Below are positions 49,514 through 58,702 of a DNA stretch of 63,872 bases, in pieces (positions within the stretch are counted from its first letter, which is position 1; each line of letters starts with the position of its first letter). Origin of the DNA: Colwellia sp. (GTDB taxonomy: Bacteria; Pseudomonadota; Gammaproteobacteria; Enterobacterales; Alteromonadaceae); contig JAPYOP010000026.1 of NCBI GenBank assembly GCA_029938115.1, positions 1 through 63,872 of the forward strand, in the 5' to 3' direction. The position numbers were made by a program, and so were the translations under genes. The notes under the pieces were generated by a model that was not told the origin of the DNA, made no database searches, and saw nothing but the letters and a program-made list of their open reading frames with translations.

Positions 49514-50419
49514 ATGAACAGTAAAACCCACTTAGGTCATCAAGCTAAAAAACGTTTTGGCCAAAACTTTCTTCATAACGATGCTGTCATTAGCGATATT
49601 GTTGATGCAATTAACCCTGAACCAGGTGAGAATTTAGTTGAAATTGGCCCTGGTCTTGGTGCATTAACGGACCCCGTAGTTGAGCGTGCAGGAAAGTTAT
49701 CTGTTGTTGAATTAGATAGAGATTTGGCTCATAGATTAAGACACCATCCTTTTTTAGCACCACATTTAACTATCTATGAAACAGACGCTTTAAATTTTGA
49801 TTTTTCACAACTAGCAAAGAATGAAGATGGCAGTGAAAGTGCACTTCGTATTTTCGGAAATTTACCTTATAACATTTCCACACCGCTAATTTTTCATCTT
49901 TTAACCTTCAAAGACAAGGTTAAAGACATGCATTTTATGCTACAAAAAGAAGTTGTTGAGCGCATGGCTTCAGGGCCTGATTGTAAAGCCTACGGCCGTT
50001 TGTCAATTATGACTCAATACCAATGCCAAGTATTGCCGGTAATGGAAATAGGTCCAGAAGCGTTTAAACCGGCACCTAAAGTTGACTCTGCTATTGTGCG
50101 TTTAATTCCGCACAAAGAAATTAAGAACCCAGTAAAAGATATTAGCGCACTAAACACTGTTTGTTTAGCCGCATTTAATCAGCGCAGAAAGACGATACGC
50201 AATGGTTTTAAGAAATTAATAAGGGTTGAACAATTAGCCAGTCTTGATATCGATGCTAATTTACGCCCTGAAAATTTGACTATTGATGATTACATCAAAT
50301 TGGCTAACTTTATTGTTGATAACCCACCGATAGAACAAGTAGAGAAAAGCGATAAAAAATTGTCTCGACGCGCGATGAAAAGAGCACAAGAGCAAGAGCA
50401 AGAGCAAGAACAAAATTAA
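49514..50419 (+). CDS. rsmA: 16S rRNA dimethyladenosine transferase RsmA (KsgA)
   Basis: RsmA dimethylates A1518 and A1519 of 16S rRNA as a late 30S checkpoint. Motifs are [25 protein letters not shown] (SAM binding), VELDRDLA, and the catalytic [13 protein letters not shown]. The C-terminal domain has [14 protein letters not shown]. At 301 residues it is longer than E. coli (273) because of a charged tail ending in a Gln-Glu repeat encoded by a CAAGAG array. apaH follows after 37 nt with no apaG between. Confidence 0.97.
   Translation: MNSKTHLGHQAKKRFGQNFLHNDAVISDIVDAINPEPGENLVEIGPGLGALTDPVVERAGKLSVVELDRDLAHRLRHHPFLAPHLTIYETDALNFDFSQLAKNEDGSESALRIFGNLPYNISTPLIFHLLTFKDKVKDMHFMLQKEVVERMASGPDCKAYGRLSIMTQYQCQVLPVMEIGPEAFKPAPKVDSAIVRLIPHKEIKNPVKDISALNTVCLAAFNQRRKTIRNGFKKLIRVEQLASLDIDANLRPENLTIDDYIKLANFIVDNPPIEQVEKSDKKLSRRAMKRAQEQEQEQEQN
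50387..50410 (+). repeat. In-frame hexanucleotide repeat at the rsmA 3' end
   Basis: CAAGAG three times plus CAAGAA, encoding Gln-Glu repeats in the last residues of RsmA. Copy change would leave the frame intact. Confidence 0.85.
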
Positions 50420-50456
50420 TGTTTTATTATCTAACGACTAAGTTCTGAGAAATTAA

Positions 50457-51293
50457 GTGGCTATTTATTTGGTTGGCGATGTTCAAGGTTGTTACAGCGA
50501 GCTCAAAGCATTACTAAAACAAGTCGCTTTTAACCCCAACGCCGATCAGCTTTATTTAGCCGGTGATTTGGTAGCGAGGGGACCAAACTCTTTAGAAACT
50601 TTACGTTTTGTAAAATCACTTGGTCAATCAGCCAAAGTAATACTTGGCAATCATGACTTGCACCTACTTGCTGTTTACGCCGGTTTAAAAAAAGTTAAAA
50701 AGCAAGACAAGCTAGACAAGCTACTCAATGCACATGATGTTGACGAATTAATGGACTGGTTAGCACAGCAGCCATTATTGCAGCAAATAGGCAACGACAA
50801 TGCCTATATGAGTCACGCTGGTATTTCCCCGCAATGGAATTTACAAGAAGCCATAACACAAGCAAAGTTCGTCCAGCAGCGACTTAGCGCTAAAAACAGA
50901 AATCACTGGCTATCCGTTATGTACGGTGAGAAGCCTAATGATTGGCAACAGGCCAAAACAGAAATTGAAAAGTTTCGCTATACCATTAATTCGTTTACAA
51001 GAATGCGCTACTGCTATGCTAATAAGCACTTAGAATTTGAAAACAAATTAGCCCCCAAAATATCATCTTCAAAAGAACAACTCCAAACTGGTCTATTACC
51101 TTGGTACGAACTATCAACAACCATTAATGAAACAACATGGGTGTTTGGTCATTGGGCGGCATTGATGGGTAAATGTTCTCATAAAAATATTTATGCTTTA
51201 GATACTGGCTGTGTATGGGGTGGACATTTAACTATTTTACGCTGGCAAGATAAAAAAACATTTATTGAACCAGCGCATAAACATAGCAATTAA
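50457..51293 (+). CDS. apaH: Bis(5'-nucleosyl)-tetraphosphatase, symmetrical, ApaH
   Basis: ApaH splits Ap4A to two ADP and can decap Np4-capped RNA. The metallophosphoesterase motifs are GDVQGCYSE, LYLAGDLVARGPNSLETLRFV, LGNHDLHLLAV and MSHAGISPQW, with FGHWAALMG and LDTGCVWGG near the end. The first motif has Gln where E. coli has His, which I recall in other marine members. The start is GTG (VAIYLVGD), the only sensible one, with a weak ribosome site. The length is 278 residues. Confidence 0.96.
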   Translation: MAIYLVGDVQGCYSELKALLKQVAFNPNADQLYLAGDLVARGPNSLETLRFVKSLGQSAKVILGNHDLHLLAVYAGLKKVKKQDKLDKLLNAHDVDELMDWLAQQPLLQQIGNDNAYMSHAGISPQWNLQEAITQAKFVQQRLSAKNRNHWLSVMYGEKPNDWQQAKTEIEKFRYTINSFTRMRYCYANKHLEFENKLAPKISSSKEQLQTGLLPWYELSTTINETTWVFGHWAALMGKCSHKNIYALDTGCVWGGHLTILRWQDKKTFIEPAHKHSN

Positions 51294-51379
51294 AATTCAT
51301 TTAGGGGTGAAAAAGCTGTACAGCTTGATATACTCAGACGGTTAACCCTATTAATTTGTTAAATAGCTGTTAATAATAC

Positions 51380-51406
51380 TAAATATATAAGAGTGATTGC
51401 CGATAA
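51380..51406 (+). promoter_or_regulatory. Sigma-28 (FliA) promoter for the chemoreceptor gene
   Basis: TAAA at 51380-51383, 15 nt, then GCCGATAA at 51399-51406 matches the flagellar sigma-28 consensus exactly in the -10 and core -35. It lies about 160 nt before the chemoreceptor start. This implies expression with the late flagellar/chemotaxis regulon. Confidence 0.8.
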
Positions 51407-51564
51407 TAAGTAGGCACTCATAAAAATGCTTAATATGGATGAAAAGCAAATAATATTTTCTCTAAATAATAAAAATGAACTAACATAATAGAATGATGAC
51501 TATATAACTCTGTTTTCACTTGTTCTTAATTAATGCATTTGTTTAAAACTAATTGGTGGTATTT

Positions 51565-53583
51565 ATGAATTTAACTGTAGCGATGAAAATTATTGGTGGC
51601 TTTGCCATCATTTCAATTCTACTTATTGCAACTAGCGTGATTTCCTTGTGGAATTTGAACACGATTAGTGAATCAACAGATCAGCAAAACCAATTAGCAA
51701 TACCTACATTAAAAGGTAGTAACAAACTCTCTTTACAATTAAGTCAAATGGCTAATTCAACCTTAAAAGGATTCTATCAAGCAGACCTTGCTTTATTAGC
51801 TGAGAACTTAAACGCCTATCAAACGACTGATAATCAATTTACACCTGCATTTAAGCAACTAAAAACGTTAGTACAAAATGAAAACAACTTGATTAGCAAT
51901 CTGAATAAAGTAACACAGGTATTCTCAGCCTTTGAAGATGAAGCCTTAGCTGTTTTTGAAAATAGAAAAATTTCAATTGAACAGAAAAATATTTTAAGTG
52001 AAAAAGTAAGTGATTTAGAAGAAAAAGCTGATGATGCGGTAACTTTATTATTAGACTTGGCTGACCATCGACTAGCCGATACAAAATTACAACGCGCTAT
52101 TAGCTTGAGTGAGCAATTAGAGAACCAATTTAATGCCATTGTTTCTTCTTCGTTTGAGTATCGAGATACTTTATCTGATAACACAGCAGGGCTAATTGAG
52201 AGTGAAATTTCATTTAGCTTAGACGGCGCAAAAAGTTCAGTTGAAGAAATTATTGCTGAATTAAATCAAAACAAGCTTACTGATGTTATAGAAGAATTAT
52301 CTGAATCATTCTCTGCTATAGAAGAGTTACTCTCTGCTGATTCAGGTGTTTTATTTCATAAAAGATCGCAATTAACTGCAAATCAAAAAGCTAAAAGCAT
52401 GTTAAAAGCTGTGGAAGAAAATACAGTCAAAGTAAATAAAATATTAGACACACAAGTAGATTTAGCAAACCAAGCAACTGTTGAAGCGAGTGAGCTTGTT
52501 AAAAACTCAGTATCAAGTGGTAATAGCCAAACAACAATGATTGCTATTATTTCAATCATCATTGCTATCGTAATAGCACGCTTTACTTTAATTAGTATTA
52601 CTCGCCCATTAAGCCGTGTTAATGACATGCTTAATATTGTTTCTTCTGGCGACCTTTCTCGCAAACTTGATGAAAGTGGTCAAGATGAGTTCGCACTACT
52701 TTCTAAAAATTGTAATCTGCTTATTGATAGCTTGCGTAATTTAATTGAAGGCATAGTAAATCGCTCTGCACAACTTGCTGCTGCTGCCGAGCAAACATCG
52801 ACAGTTACCGCTGAAAGTACTACTGCCATTGAAGAACAACGTAATCAAGTGGAGCAAGCAGCATCAGCAACCACAGAAATGAGCAGTACTGCGCAAAGTG
52901 TTCTAGCTAGTGCTAACGATGCTTTAGGTGAAATTAAGCATGCTGACGAAGAAGCTGAACGAGTTAAAACAATCTCTGCCCGTAATCGTTCAACTATAGA
53001 AGAATTAGCAAGCGAAGTTGATTCAGCAGCTCAAGTCATCAATCAATTGCAACAAGATAGCGCATCCATAGGAAGCATTCTTGATGTTATTCGAGGTATT
53101 GCAGAACAGACTAACTTGCTAGCATTAAACGCAGCTATTGAAGCCGCTAGAGCTGGAGAACAAGGTAGAGGCTTTGCTGTTGTTGCTGACGAGGTAAGAA
53201 CGCTTGCAAGTAGAACCCAGGAATCAACGTCTGAAATTCAAACGATGATTGAAGCACTGCAAACTGGTGCAGGTAAAGCAGTAACCGTAATGGATGTAGG
53301 TAAATTAAAAGCTGCTGATTGTGTAACTCAATCAGAAGAAGCAGATAAAGCTTTAGAGACAATTACACACGCGGTTCACGAAGCATTTGATCGAAGTTCA
53401 CAAATTGCCACAGCGGCAGAAGAACAGAGTGTAGTGGCCCATGAGATTAGTGAAAATCTAGAATCTATTGTTGCCATTGCGGAGCAAACTACTGCTGGCT
53501 CACAACAAACAGCTGCATCAAGCAGTGAAGTTGCTAAGCTTTCTGAAGAACTACAACAATCTGTACAAGAGTTTAAGCTTTAA
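51565..53583 (+). CDS. Methyl-accepting chemotaxis protein
   Basis: A transmembrane chemoreceptor of 672 residues from the ATG at 51565; the frame is open from TTG at 51553, but the ATG start [13 protein letters not shown] is usual for the class. A first transmembrane helix (about 8-30), a long helical periplasmic domain (about 31-322), a second helix (about 326-346), HAMP ([13 protein letters not shown] onward) and the cytoplasmic signalling domain follow. The signalling hairpin [20 protein letters not shown] and [18 protein letters not shown] is intact. The C-terminus (VQEFKL) lacks the NWETF-type CheR-tether pentapeptide. The ligand is unknown. It is monocistronic, between a sigma-28 promoter and a terminator. 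Confidence 0.95.
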   Translation: MNLTVAMKIIGGFAIISILLIATSVISLWNLNTISESTDQQNQLAIPTLKGSNKLSLQLSQMANSTLKGFYQADLALLAENLNAYQTTDNQFTPAFKQLKTLVQNENNLISNLNKVTQVFSAFEDEALAVFENRKISIEQKNILSEKVSDLEEKADDAVTLLLDLADHRLADTKLQRAISLSEQLENQFNAIVSSSFEYRDTLSDNTAGLIESEISFSLDGAKSSVEEIIAELNQNKLTDVIEELSESFSAIEELLSADSGVLFHKRSQLTANQKAKSMLKAVEENTVKVNKILDTQVDLANQATVEASELVKNSVSSGNSQTTMIAIISIIIAIVIARFTLISITRPLSRVNDMLNIVSSGDLSRKLDESGQDEFALLSKNCNLLIDSLRNLIEGIVNRSAQLAAAAEQTSTVTAESTTAIEEQRNQVEQAASATTEMSSTAQSVLASANDALGEIKHADEEAERVKTISARNRSTIEELASEVDSAAQVINQLQQDSASIGSILDVIRGIAEQTNLLALNAAIEAARAGEQGRGFAVVADEVRTLASRTQESTSEIQTMIEALQTGAGKAVTVMDVGKLKAADCVTQSEEADKALETITHAVHEAFDRSSQIATAAEEQSVVAHEISENLESIVAIAEQTTAGSQQTAASSSEVAKLSEELQQSVQEFKL

Positions 53584-53606
53584 AAAAGCTTCTTTGCTAT
53601 TAAAAA

Positions 53607-53650
53607 TAAAACCTGTTTAGTATTTATACACTAGACAGGTTTTTTTATTT
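53607..53650 (+). terminator. Intrinsic terminator after the chemoreceptor gene
   Basis: AAAACCTGTTTAG and CTAGACAGGTTTT pair over 13 bp (one G-U) around a 10-nt loop, followed by a T-rich run. It starts 24 nt after the stop codon. Confidence 0.88.
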
Positions 53651-53684
53651 TATGGCCTTCATTAAATAACATCACATAATCATT

Positions 53685-53752
53685 TGTAGGTCGTCACTAA
53701 CGTTGTGAGACTCGACAATGATACATTTTGTCGAGGCAAGCATCGACCTACA
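53685..53752. repeat. Palindromic intergenic repeat TGTAGGTCG...CGACCTACA
   Basis: A 68-bp element with 9-bp perfect terminal inverted repeats (53685-53693 and 53744-53752). An inner 7-bp pair TCGACAA/TTGTCGA lies inside. It would fold as a long interrupted hairpin. A half copy is at 15574-15615 and a degenerate left half follows at 53767-53800. It resembles REP-type elements. Confidence 0.8.
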
Positions 53753-53766
53753 GCTCAATGACTTGT

Positions 53767-53800
53767 ATGTCGTCACGAACGAAGTGAGGCACGACAAACC
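53767..53800. repeat. Degenerate left half of the palindromic repeat
   Basis: gtatgtcgtcacgaacgaag and the following gaggcacgacaa parallel gtaggtcgtcactaacgttg and gagactcgacaa of the adjacent full copy, in the same orientation. Confidence 0.65.
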
Positions 53801-53847
53801 AGCAGTACCAATCTGCAGTTCGTCTCCCATTTGACTAGATAGGCATG

Positions 53848-55299
53848 TTATTTTAATTGCTTAAAACAGCTTGGTAAGTGTTTTTCATAAATCTGCCAAG
53901 CCTTTGTTCTATTTACTTGCAACCCTGTCCGCAGCTGAACATCACTTAATGTGGCAATATAACGCGCTTGCTCACTAAAATTTAAGCAGACACTTTGAAA
54001 GCTCAAACCACAAAACGCCAACGTACTCGTTAACTCCTCGGTGGGGTTTTTCACTAATGCTTCATAACTAATATTATGAACAAAGTCAGGCAGCACTTTT
54101 TCCCAGTGATTCATAACTTGCTGATACATTTCATGATACAGACTAATCTCTTCAAATGAACAAAAATATGGTTCATTTGCCGCAAAGTGGTTGGTAAAAA
54201 TAGACCAACTAACATCCTTAACGTCACGGCTTATATGAATGATTTTGGCCTGCGGTAATAGCATTTTTATCAAACCAATAGATTGATAGTTGGCTGGCAT
54301 TTTATCAATAATAAATTTAGCATTAGGTGCTAATGTTTGCATGTTGTTTAAATAATGCTTACCTAATGACTGACATTGTTCAGTGGTTAGTTTTTTACAA
54401 CCCTGTGGAAAATCTTGCCCTGTTATTTGAACAATACCTTGCGCAATATCACCCGCCAGAAAAGGCAACTCGCCGGCCGTGCTAATATCACTGTGAGCAC
54501 TTAACATTTGTTCTAATAAAGTTGAACCAGAGCGAGGCTGGCCAACAATAAAAATAGGGATTAAATCTGTAATTGTATTGGCTTCATAGTTTGAAAATTT
54601 TTCAATTAACTCTGTTGAGAATATATTGATCAAACTTGCAAAATAATCATTCATACCAACAACTGAAAAGGAGATACCAGCGCTTTGTTTGTCATTCGCT
54701 TGTTTAAAATGAAAAAATGCCTGTTCTAAATCACCTGTTTGCTGGAACAGTTGTGCAAACGCATAATGTAGAAGGATTTGATCATTGCTACTTATATCAT
54801 CTTTGCCCTGAGTTAATTTCTTTAACATCTCCTTAGCGTAGTTACTTAAACTGCTCTCGCTTTTAATGCGTACTCTAAGCGCAAAAGCTTGGATGTTTTC
54901 TGGTTCACAATGAACCATTGCATCTAAGAACTTATTGGCTTTGTTTAACTTATTTGATTGACAATAAAAAATAGCTAAAGCTTGCACACTAGGTAAATAG
55001 TCGTGATTAAGTTGATATGCATGAACTAATGCTTGCTCTGTCTCTTTAAATCGCCTTAGGCGTTCACACGCTTGAGCAAATGACAACCATAACTGTGGTA
55101 CCTTTGGAGCTAACTCTACACAGCGACTAAAAATTTCATAACTCGCTTGATAACTATCAAGACTTAATGCAACTTTTCCTAAGCCCCATAATGCGTCTAT
55201 GTCATTGGGATTTGTCCGTAACAACTGTCTATACAACTGCTCTGCTTGTTTGATTTTACCTTGTTGTAAAAAATGATTAGCTTGAACGATTAAACTCAT
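53848..55299 (-). CDS. TPR-repeat sulfotransferase
   Basis: A 483-residue protein with an N-terminal TPR solenoid (about residues 5-235; repeats such as KQAEQLYRQLLRTNPNDIDALWGLG) and a C-terminal PAPS-dependent sulfotransferase domain. The 5'-phosphosulfate loop is GQPRSGSTLLEQML (from 253) and the 3'-phosphate motif is HISRDVKDVSWS (about 354). It has no signal peptide, so it acts in the cytoplasm, presumably on a peptide or other acceptor held by the TPRs. It lies downstream of a TonB-dependent receptor on the same strand with a terminator between. That pairing recurs in Alteromonadales as I recall. The substrate is unknown. Confidence 0.88.
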   Translation of the reverse strand: MSLIVQANHFLQQGKIKQAEQLYRQLLRTNPNDIDALWGLGKVALSLDSYQASYEIFSRCVELAPKVPQLWLSFAQACERLRRFKETEQALVHAYQLNHDYLPSVQALAIFYCQSNKLNKANKFLDAMVHCEPENIQAFALRVRIKSESSLSNYAKEMLKKLTQGKDDISSNDQILLHYAFAQLFQQTGDLEQAFFHFKQANDKQSAGISFSVVGMNDYFASLINIFSTELIEKFSNYEANTITDLIPIFIVGQPRSGSTLLEQMLSAHSDISTAGELPFLAGDIAQGIVQITGQDFPQGCKKLTTEQCQSLGKHYLNNMQTLAPNAKFIIDKMPANYQSIGLIKMLLPQAKIIHISRDVKDVSWSIFTNHFAANEPYFCSFEEISLYHEMYQQVMNHWEKVLPDFVHNISYEALVKNPTEELTSTLAFCGLSFQSVCLNFSEQARYIATLSDVQLRTGLQVNRTKAWQIYEKHLPSCFKQLK

Positions 55300-55326
55300 A
55301 GTTATAGTTATTTCTTCATATAAATA

Positions 55327-55353
55327 AAAACCCCAGCATTTAGCTGGGGTTTT
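55327..55353 (-). terminator. Intrinsic terminator between the TonB receptor and the sulfotransferase
   Basis: AAAACCCCAGC and GCTGGGGTTTT form an 11-bp perfect stem with a 5-nt loop; on the minus strand it is followed by TTTTTATTTA. It lies about 30 nt after the receptor stop and 28 nt before the sulfotransferase ATG, so only read-through or a local promoter would express the latter. Confidence 0.92.
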
Positions 55354-55383
55354 GTCATAACACTTTAATTTAAACTCGTTTAA

Positions 55384-57969
55384 TTAAAAGTTATACGTTG
55401 CTTTTACGTAATAGAAACCGCCATTAAATCCAAATGGTGAAGTTTCATAATACATGCCGCCCCATTGATTGTTTACACAACCACCACAAGATGCAGCACC
55501 TTCTTCAGTAAAGTTAATTTTTGTCGCTTCTTGGTCTAGCAAGTTTTGCGCACCTAATGAAACAGTAAATGAGTCATTAATAAAGTAACTAACTTCAGCA
55601 TCTAAAGTAATAGCTGCTTCACCAGTATTTATCGTTGCATCATAATCTACGTGAACACCTTGGTATTCGCCATAATAGTTACCGCGAACAAAGATACTTA
55701 CGTCATCCCAACTTTGTGCCCATGTAAAAGTAGCACGGTGATTAGGTAAATCATTTTCTAAACGAGATACTTTGAAATCTCCTGTTACGTCACTATATTT
55801 ATCAACAGTCGTTTCATTATAGTTATACGCCAAACTAAACGATGTATCACCATTAAATAAATCGGTTGTATAGTTAGCAATTAAATCGAAACCTTCAGTT
55901 GTTGTATCAAAATCGTTAGTAAAGAAACTTACCCCTGAGATTGAATCAACATTTGGAACACCTGCGTCTGATAATGCATCCCTATCATCTTGAGTTAAAT
56001 TATAAGTCGCAGACTTTGAAACACGGTCTTCAACTGAAATGTTGTAATAATCTAAAGTCATAAATAAATCACCAACATTCCAAACTAGACCTAAAGTATA
56101 GCTTTCTGATTGCTCCGGTGTTAACTCTGTAGCACCTAATTGAATAGCAATAGGGTTAGTTGGTGGCAATAACGCAGTATCAGTCAACAGACCTTCACTC
56201 AGTTCCGTTTGTACGTTAGAGTAATTAGCTTGTCCAACAGTTGGTGCACGGAAACCTGTACTAATTGAACCACGTAATGAAATATCATCAGTAACATTAT
56301 ACTGACCTGTTATTTTATAATTAACATCACTACCAAATGTACTATAATCTTCATAACGAACAGCGGTTCCAATTAAAAGATCATCAGTTATTTGTGCTTC
56401 TACATCAACATAAAATGCGAAGTTTTGACGAGAAAAAACACCTTCTGATTCAGGTTTAAAACCTGGGAAACCATTTGACCCAATACCGAAGCCTTGATCA
56501 ACATATGGACCCGCTTCAAATGATGCTGGATTTCCCGCTGTTACTTCAAAAGACTCTGCATGCCACTCATAACCACCAGCAACCATTAATCCATCAATTG
56601 CATCAACATCAATGTCTTTACTGAAATCCATATTAAAAGTTTTTTCTAACTGGCGATGCTTACCTGGGCTAAAATCACGTGGTGTATCAAGGCCTAATGA
56701 GGAGTTCAAAGTATCATAAATAACATAACTTGATTCATTCATACCAACTGAACCACTAAAGTCATACATAACGCCATTATCCATTTCACCACGGGTACCC
56801 ATAGTAATAGAGGTATCAATAATGTTACCACCAAAATTAGGCGTAAAACCACCTGGTAATCTTTCATTGAAAGAGAAACAATTATCGTTACCAGCAACAT
56901 TTGTTTGATAATCTGCTTGGTCTAACACATTGGCACTAGTGATATTAACAGGTAGACAAGTTCTATCCGCTCCGCCTGCTTGTGCAACATCACCAATTAA
57001 TAAGTTTCTAACGCCATCGCCATCGGTATCACCATTACTATAAACACCACCACGAGTATGCGGGTTACGGAAGTAGAAACCACCTCGCACATCACGTTCA
57101 GAGAAGTTACCAAACATGTATGCTTCGTTATCGTTACCTAAGTCTAAACCAAAGTTAGCGAAAACAGTGTAGTCATCATTGACTTCAGGAGAGCCCCAGA
57201 TTTGGGCCAATGATGATACTGCTGTATTACCATTATCAATAAAACCTTGAGCATCTGGACGTTGAACACTACGGCTTGTAGCATCAGCATTTTTATATTG
57301 GAAACTAATGTTGGCAAAACCATCTTTAGTTAATTCCATACCAACATTACCTGAAATTTCAACAGTCTCGCCATCACCTTCATAGTATGAACCGTAACGA
57401 GCAGTTAAGTGACCGCCATCAGCATCATCTTTTAATACAAAGTTCATAACACCAGCAATAGCATCAGAACCGTATTGCGCTGCAGCACCATCACGTAGTA
57501 CTTCAACTTGTTTTAATGCAGAACTTGGAATAACTGAAATATCAGGTCCCTGTGCACCATCATTAATACCACCACCTAACATTGCAATAACTGATGCTCT
57601 ATGACGACGTTTACCGTTAACTAAGATTAATGTACTGTCTGATGATAAGCCACGTAAATTAGCTGGTTTAACTAAACTTGCGGCATCAGAAATAGGGTTA
57701 GTGTGCACATTAAAAGAAGGAACGCTACCTTTTAACAGTTCAAGCATATCAGTGTTGCCACCGCGATTTAGTTCATCACCGCCAATCAAATCGATTGGCA
57801 CTGGTGAGTCATTTACAGAGCGTGGCGCACCACGAGAGCCAACGACAACAATTTTTTCAATGTTTGCATCTTCTTTTGCTGAATCTGATTCAGCGGCGTA
57901 TACAGGTGCAGTGCCTAAAGCGACACCCACAGCTAAAGCTAACGTAGTTGCACGAAATTTAGTAGACAT
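55384..57969 (-). CDS. TonB-dependent outer-membrane receptor
   Basis: An 861-residue receptor for TonB-driven uptake. A signal peptide (about 1-25, ending PVYA) is followed by a TonB-box-like IEKIVVVGSRGAPRS and the plug domain (about 40-170) with GGDELNRGGNTDMLELLKGS, LRGLSSDSTLILVNGKRRHR and LRDGAAAQYGSDAIAGVMNFVLK. The 22-strand barrel ends with the terminal aromatic YVKATYNF. A Cys pair in SCGGCVNNQWGG lies near the end. Nothing in the sequence fixes the ligand; the plug style resembles peptide or carbohydrate receptors of Alteromonadales. A long upstream gap and a strong terminator suggest independent regulation. Confidence 0.93.
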   Translation of the reverse strand: MSTKFRATTLALAVGVALGTAPVYAAESDSAKEDANIEKIVVVGSRGAPRSVNDSPVPIDLIGGDELNRGGNTDMLELLKGSVPSFNVHTNPISDAASLVKPANLRGLSSDSTLILVNGKRRHRASVIAMLGGGINDGAQGPDISVIPSSALKQVEVLRDGAAAQYGSDAIAGVMNFVLKDDADGGHLTARYGSYYEGDGETVEISGNVGMELTKDGFANISFQYKNADATSRSVQRPDAQGFIDNGNTAVSSLAQIWGSPEVNDDYTVFANFGLDLGNDNEAYMFGNFSERDVRGGFYFRNPHTRGGVYSNGDTDGDGVRNLLIGDVAQAGGADRTCLPVNITSANVLDQADYQTNVAGNDNCFSFNERLPGGFTPNFGGNIIDTSITMGTRGEMDNGVMYDFSGSVGMNESSYVIYDTLNSSLGLDTPRDFSPGKHRQLEKTFNMDFSKDIDVDAIDGLMVAGGYEWHAESFEVTAGNPASFEAGPYVDQGFGIGSNGFPGFKPESEGVFSRQNFAFYVDVEAQITDDLLIGTAVRYEDYSTFGSDVNYKITGQYNVTDDISLRGSISTGFRAPTVGQANYSNVQTELSEGLLTDTALLPPTNPIAIQLGATELTPEQSESYTLGLVWNVGDLFMTLDYYNISVEDRVSKSATYNLTQDDRDALSDAGVPNVDSISGVSFFTNDFDTTTEGFDLIANYTTDLFNGDTSFSLAYNYNETTVDKYSDVTGDFKVSRLENDLPNHRATFTWAQSWDDVSIFVRGNYYGEYQGVHVDYDATINTGEAAITLDAEVSYFINDSFTVSLGAQNLLDQEATKINFTEEGAASCGGCVNNQWGGMYYETSPFGFNGGFYYVKATYNF

Positions 57970-58108
57970 GTGATTTCCTTCTAATTGTTTATGTTTTATG
58001 TTTTATGAGCAAATTACCTGTTATTAATTAATACACAGGTATCGGCTCTTATATTTTTTATAAAGCAGCATTGCTTGTAATAATTATTTTATATTACGGC
58101 GCGGCCTA

Positions 58109-58128
58109 ATTAGTATATAGATACTAAT
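58109..58128. promoter_or_regulatory. Inverted repeat upstream of the TonB receptor (candidate operator)
   Basis: ATTAGTAT and ATACTAAT separated by 4 bp form a 20-bp dyad about 140 nt before the receptor start. A repressor or activator site is possible; no binding protein is suggested by the neighbours. Confidence 0.4.
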
Positions 58129-58466
58129 CCAGTTCTATTTATAGAGCAGTATTGAAAACTTTACAATAGGCTTAGTTGTAAAGAAATATGAATATTTACA
58201 GTATTTTGCCGTGTTCGATGAAGTTTCTGCGATAGTTTACTCACATGAAATATGCATTTTTTTCCTATACCCTACGGGACAGTTGGCTTATAGAAAAAAA
58301 AACCTACTTTATGTATGCGAATTTTTTCGTAATAAAAAAACAGGGGTTATTTAAAAAAAATATATCAACTTTTACAATAGCTGAAATTCAGAAATAAAAT
58401 GGCGGATTTAGCACTCCCAACTGTCATGTAACAAATTTTATAAACAAGTAAATATAAACTTGATAC

Positions 58467-58494
58467 TTGACAAAGTACGTCACCGCTTTATAAT
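58467..58494 (+). promoter_or_regulatory. Consensus sigma-70 promoter of the cold-shock gene
   Basis: TTGACA at 58467-58472, a 16-bp spacer, and TATAAT at 58489-58494 match both consensus hexamers. Transcription would start near 58501, giving a leader of about 200 nt, typical of cold-inducible csp mRNAs whose leaders act as RNA thermosensors. Confidence 0.85.
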
Positions 58495-58702
58495 CCCTCC
58501 CGCTTGAAGTTCGTTTTTATATTTTTGTACACCATTACGCTGTTAATTTCTGCTTTGTAGAGCTTGCACGTCCTGTTTTATAAGTAATAGTAACACTTTT
58601 TAGCAAACCCGCTTTTTATTAACCTAAAATCACCTTTGTGTAATTTAGGTTTGCTATAAAGCAAATTACTCATAAATTAAAATTTTAAATAGGATGACTA
58701 CT

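Larger units (their letters stand above)
57970..58702. other. Long intergenic region between TonB receptor and cold-shock gene
   Basis: About 730 nt of AT-rich DNA with no convincing ORF. It holds the receptor promoter side (including an inverted repeat at 58109-58128), runs of A/T, and on the plus strand the consensus promoter at 58467-58494 with the cold-shock gene's leader of about 200 nt. A 50-codon frame at 58245-58397 lacks a ribosome site. Confidence 0.7.

Noticed and set aside
50457..51293. Gln in place of His in the first metal motif of ApaH (GDVQGC)
   Set aside because: The same Gln is present in ApaH of other marine gammaproteobacteria as I recall, so it is a normal variant.
51313..51326. 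Perfect 14-bp palindrome AAGCTGTACAGCTT after apaH
   Set aside because: Short, isolated, no T tract and no linked regulator; could be chance in an AT-rich gap.
58245..58397. 50-codon plus-strand frame in the gap before the cold-shock gene, considered as a possible small peptide for the receptor/sulfotransferase pair
   Set aside because: No ribosome site, composed largely of A/T homopolymers, wrong strand for the pair.
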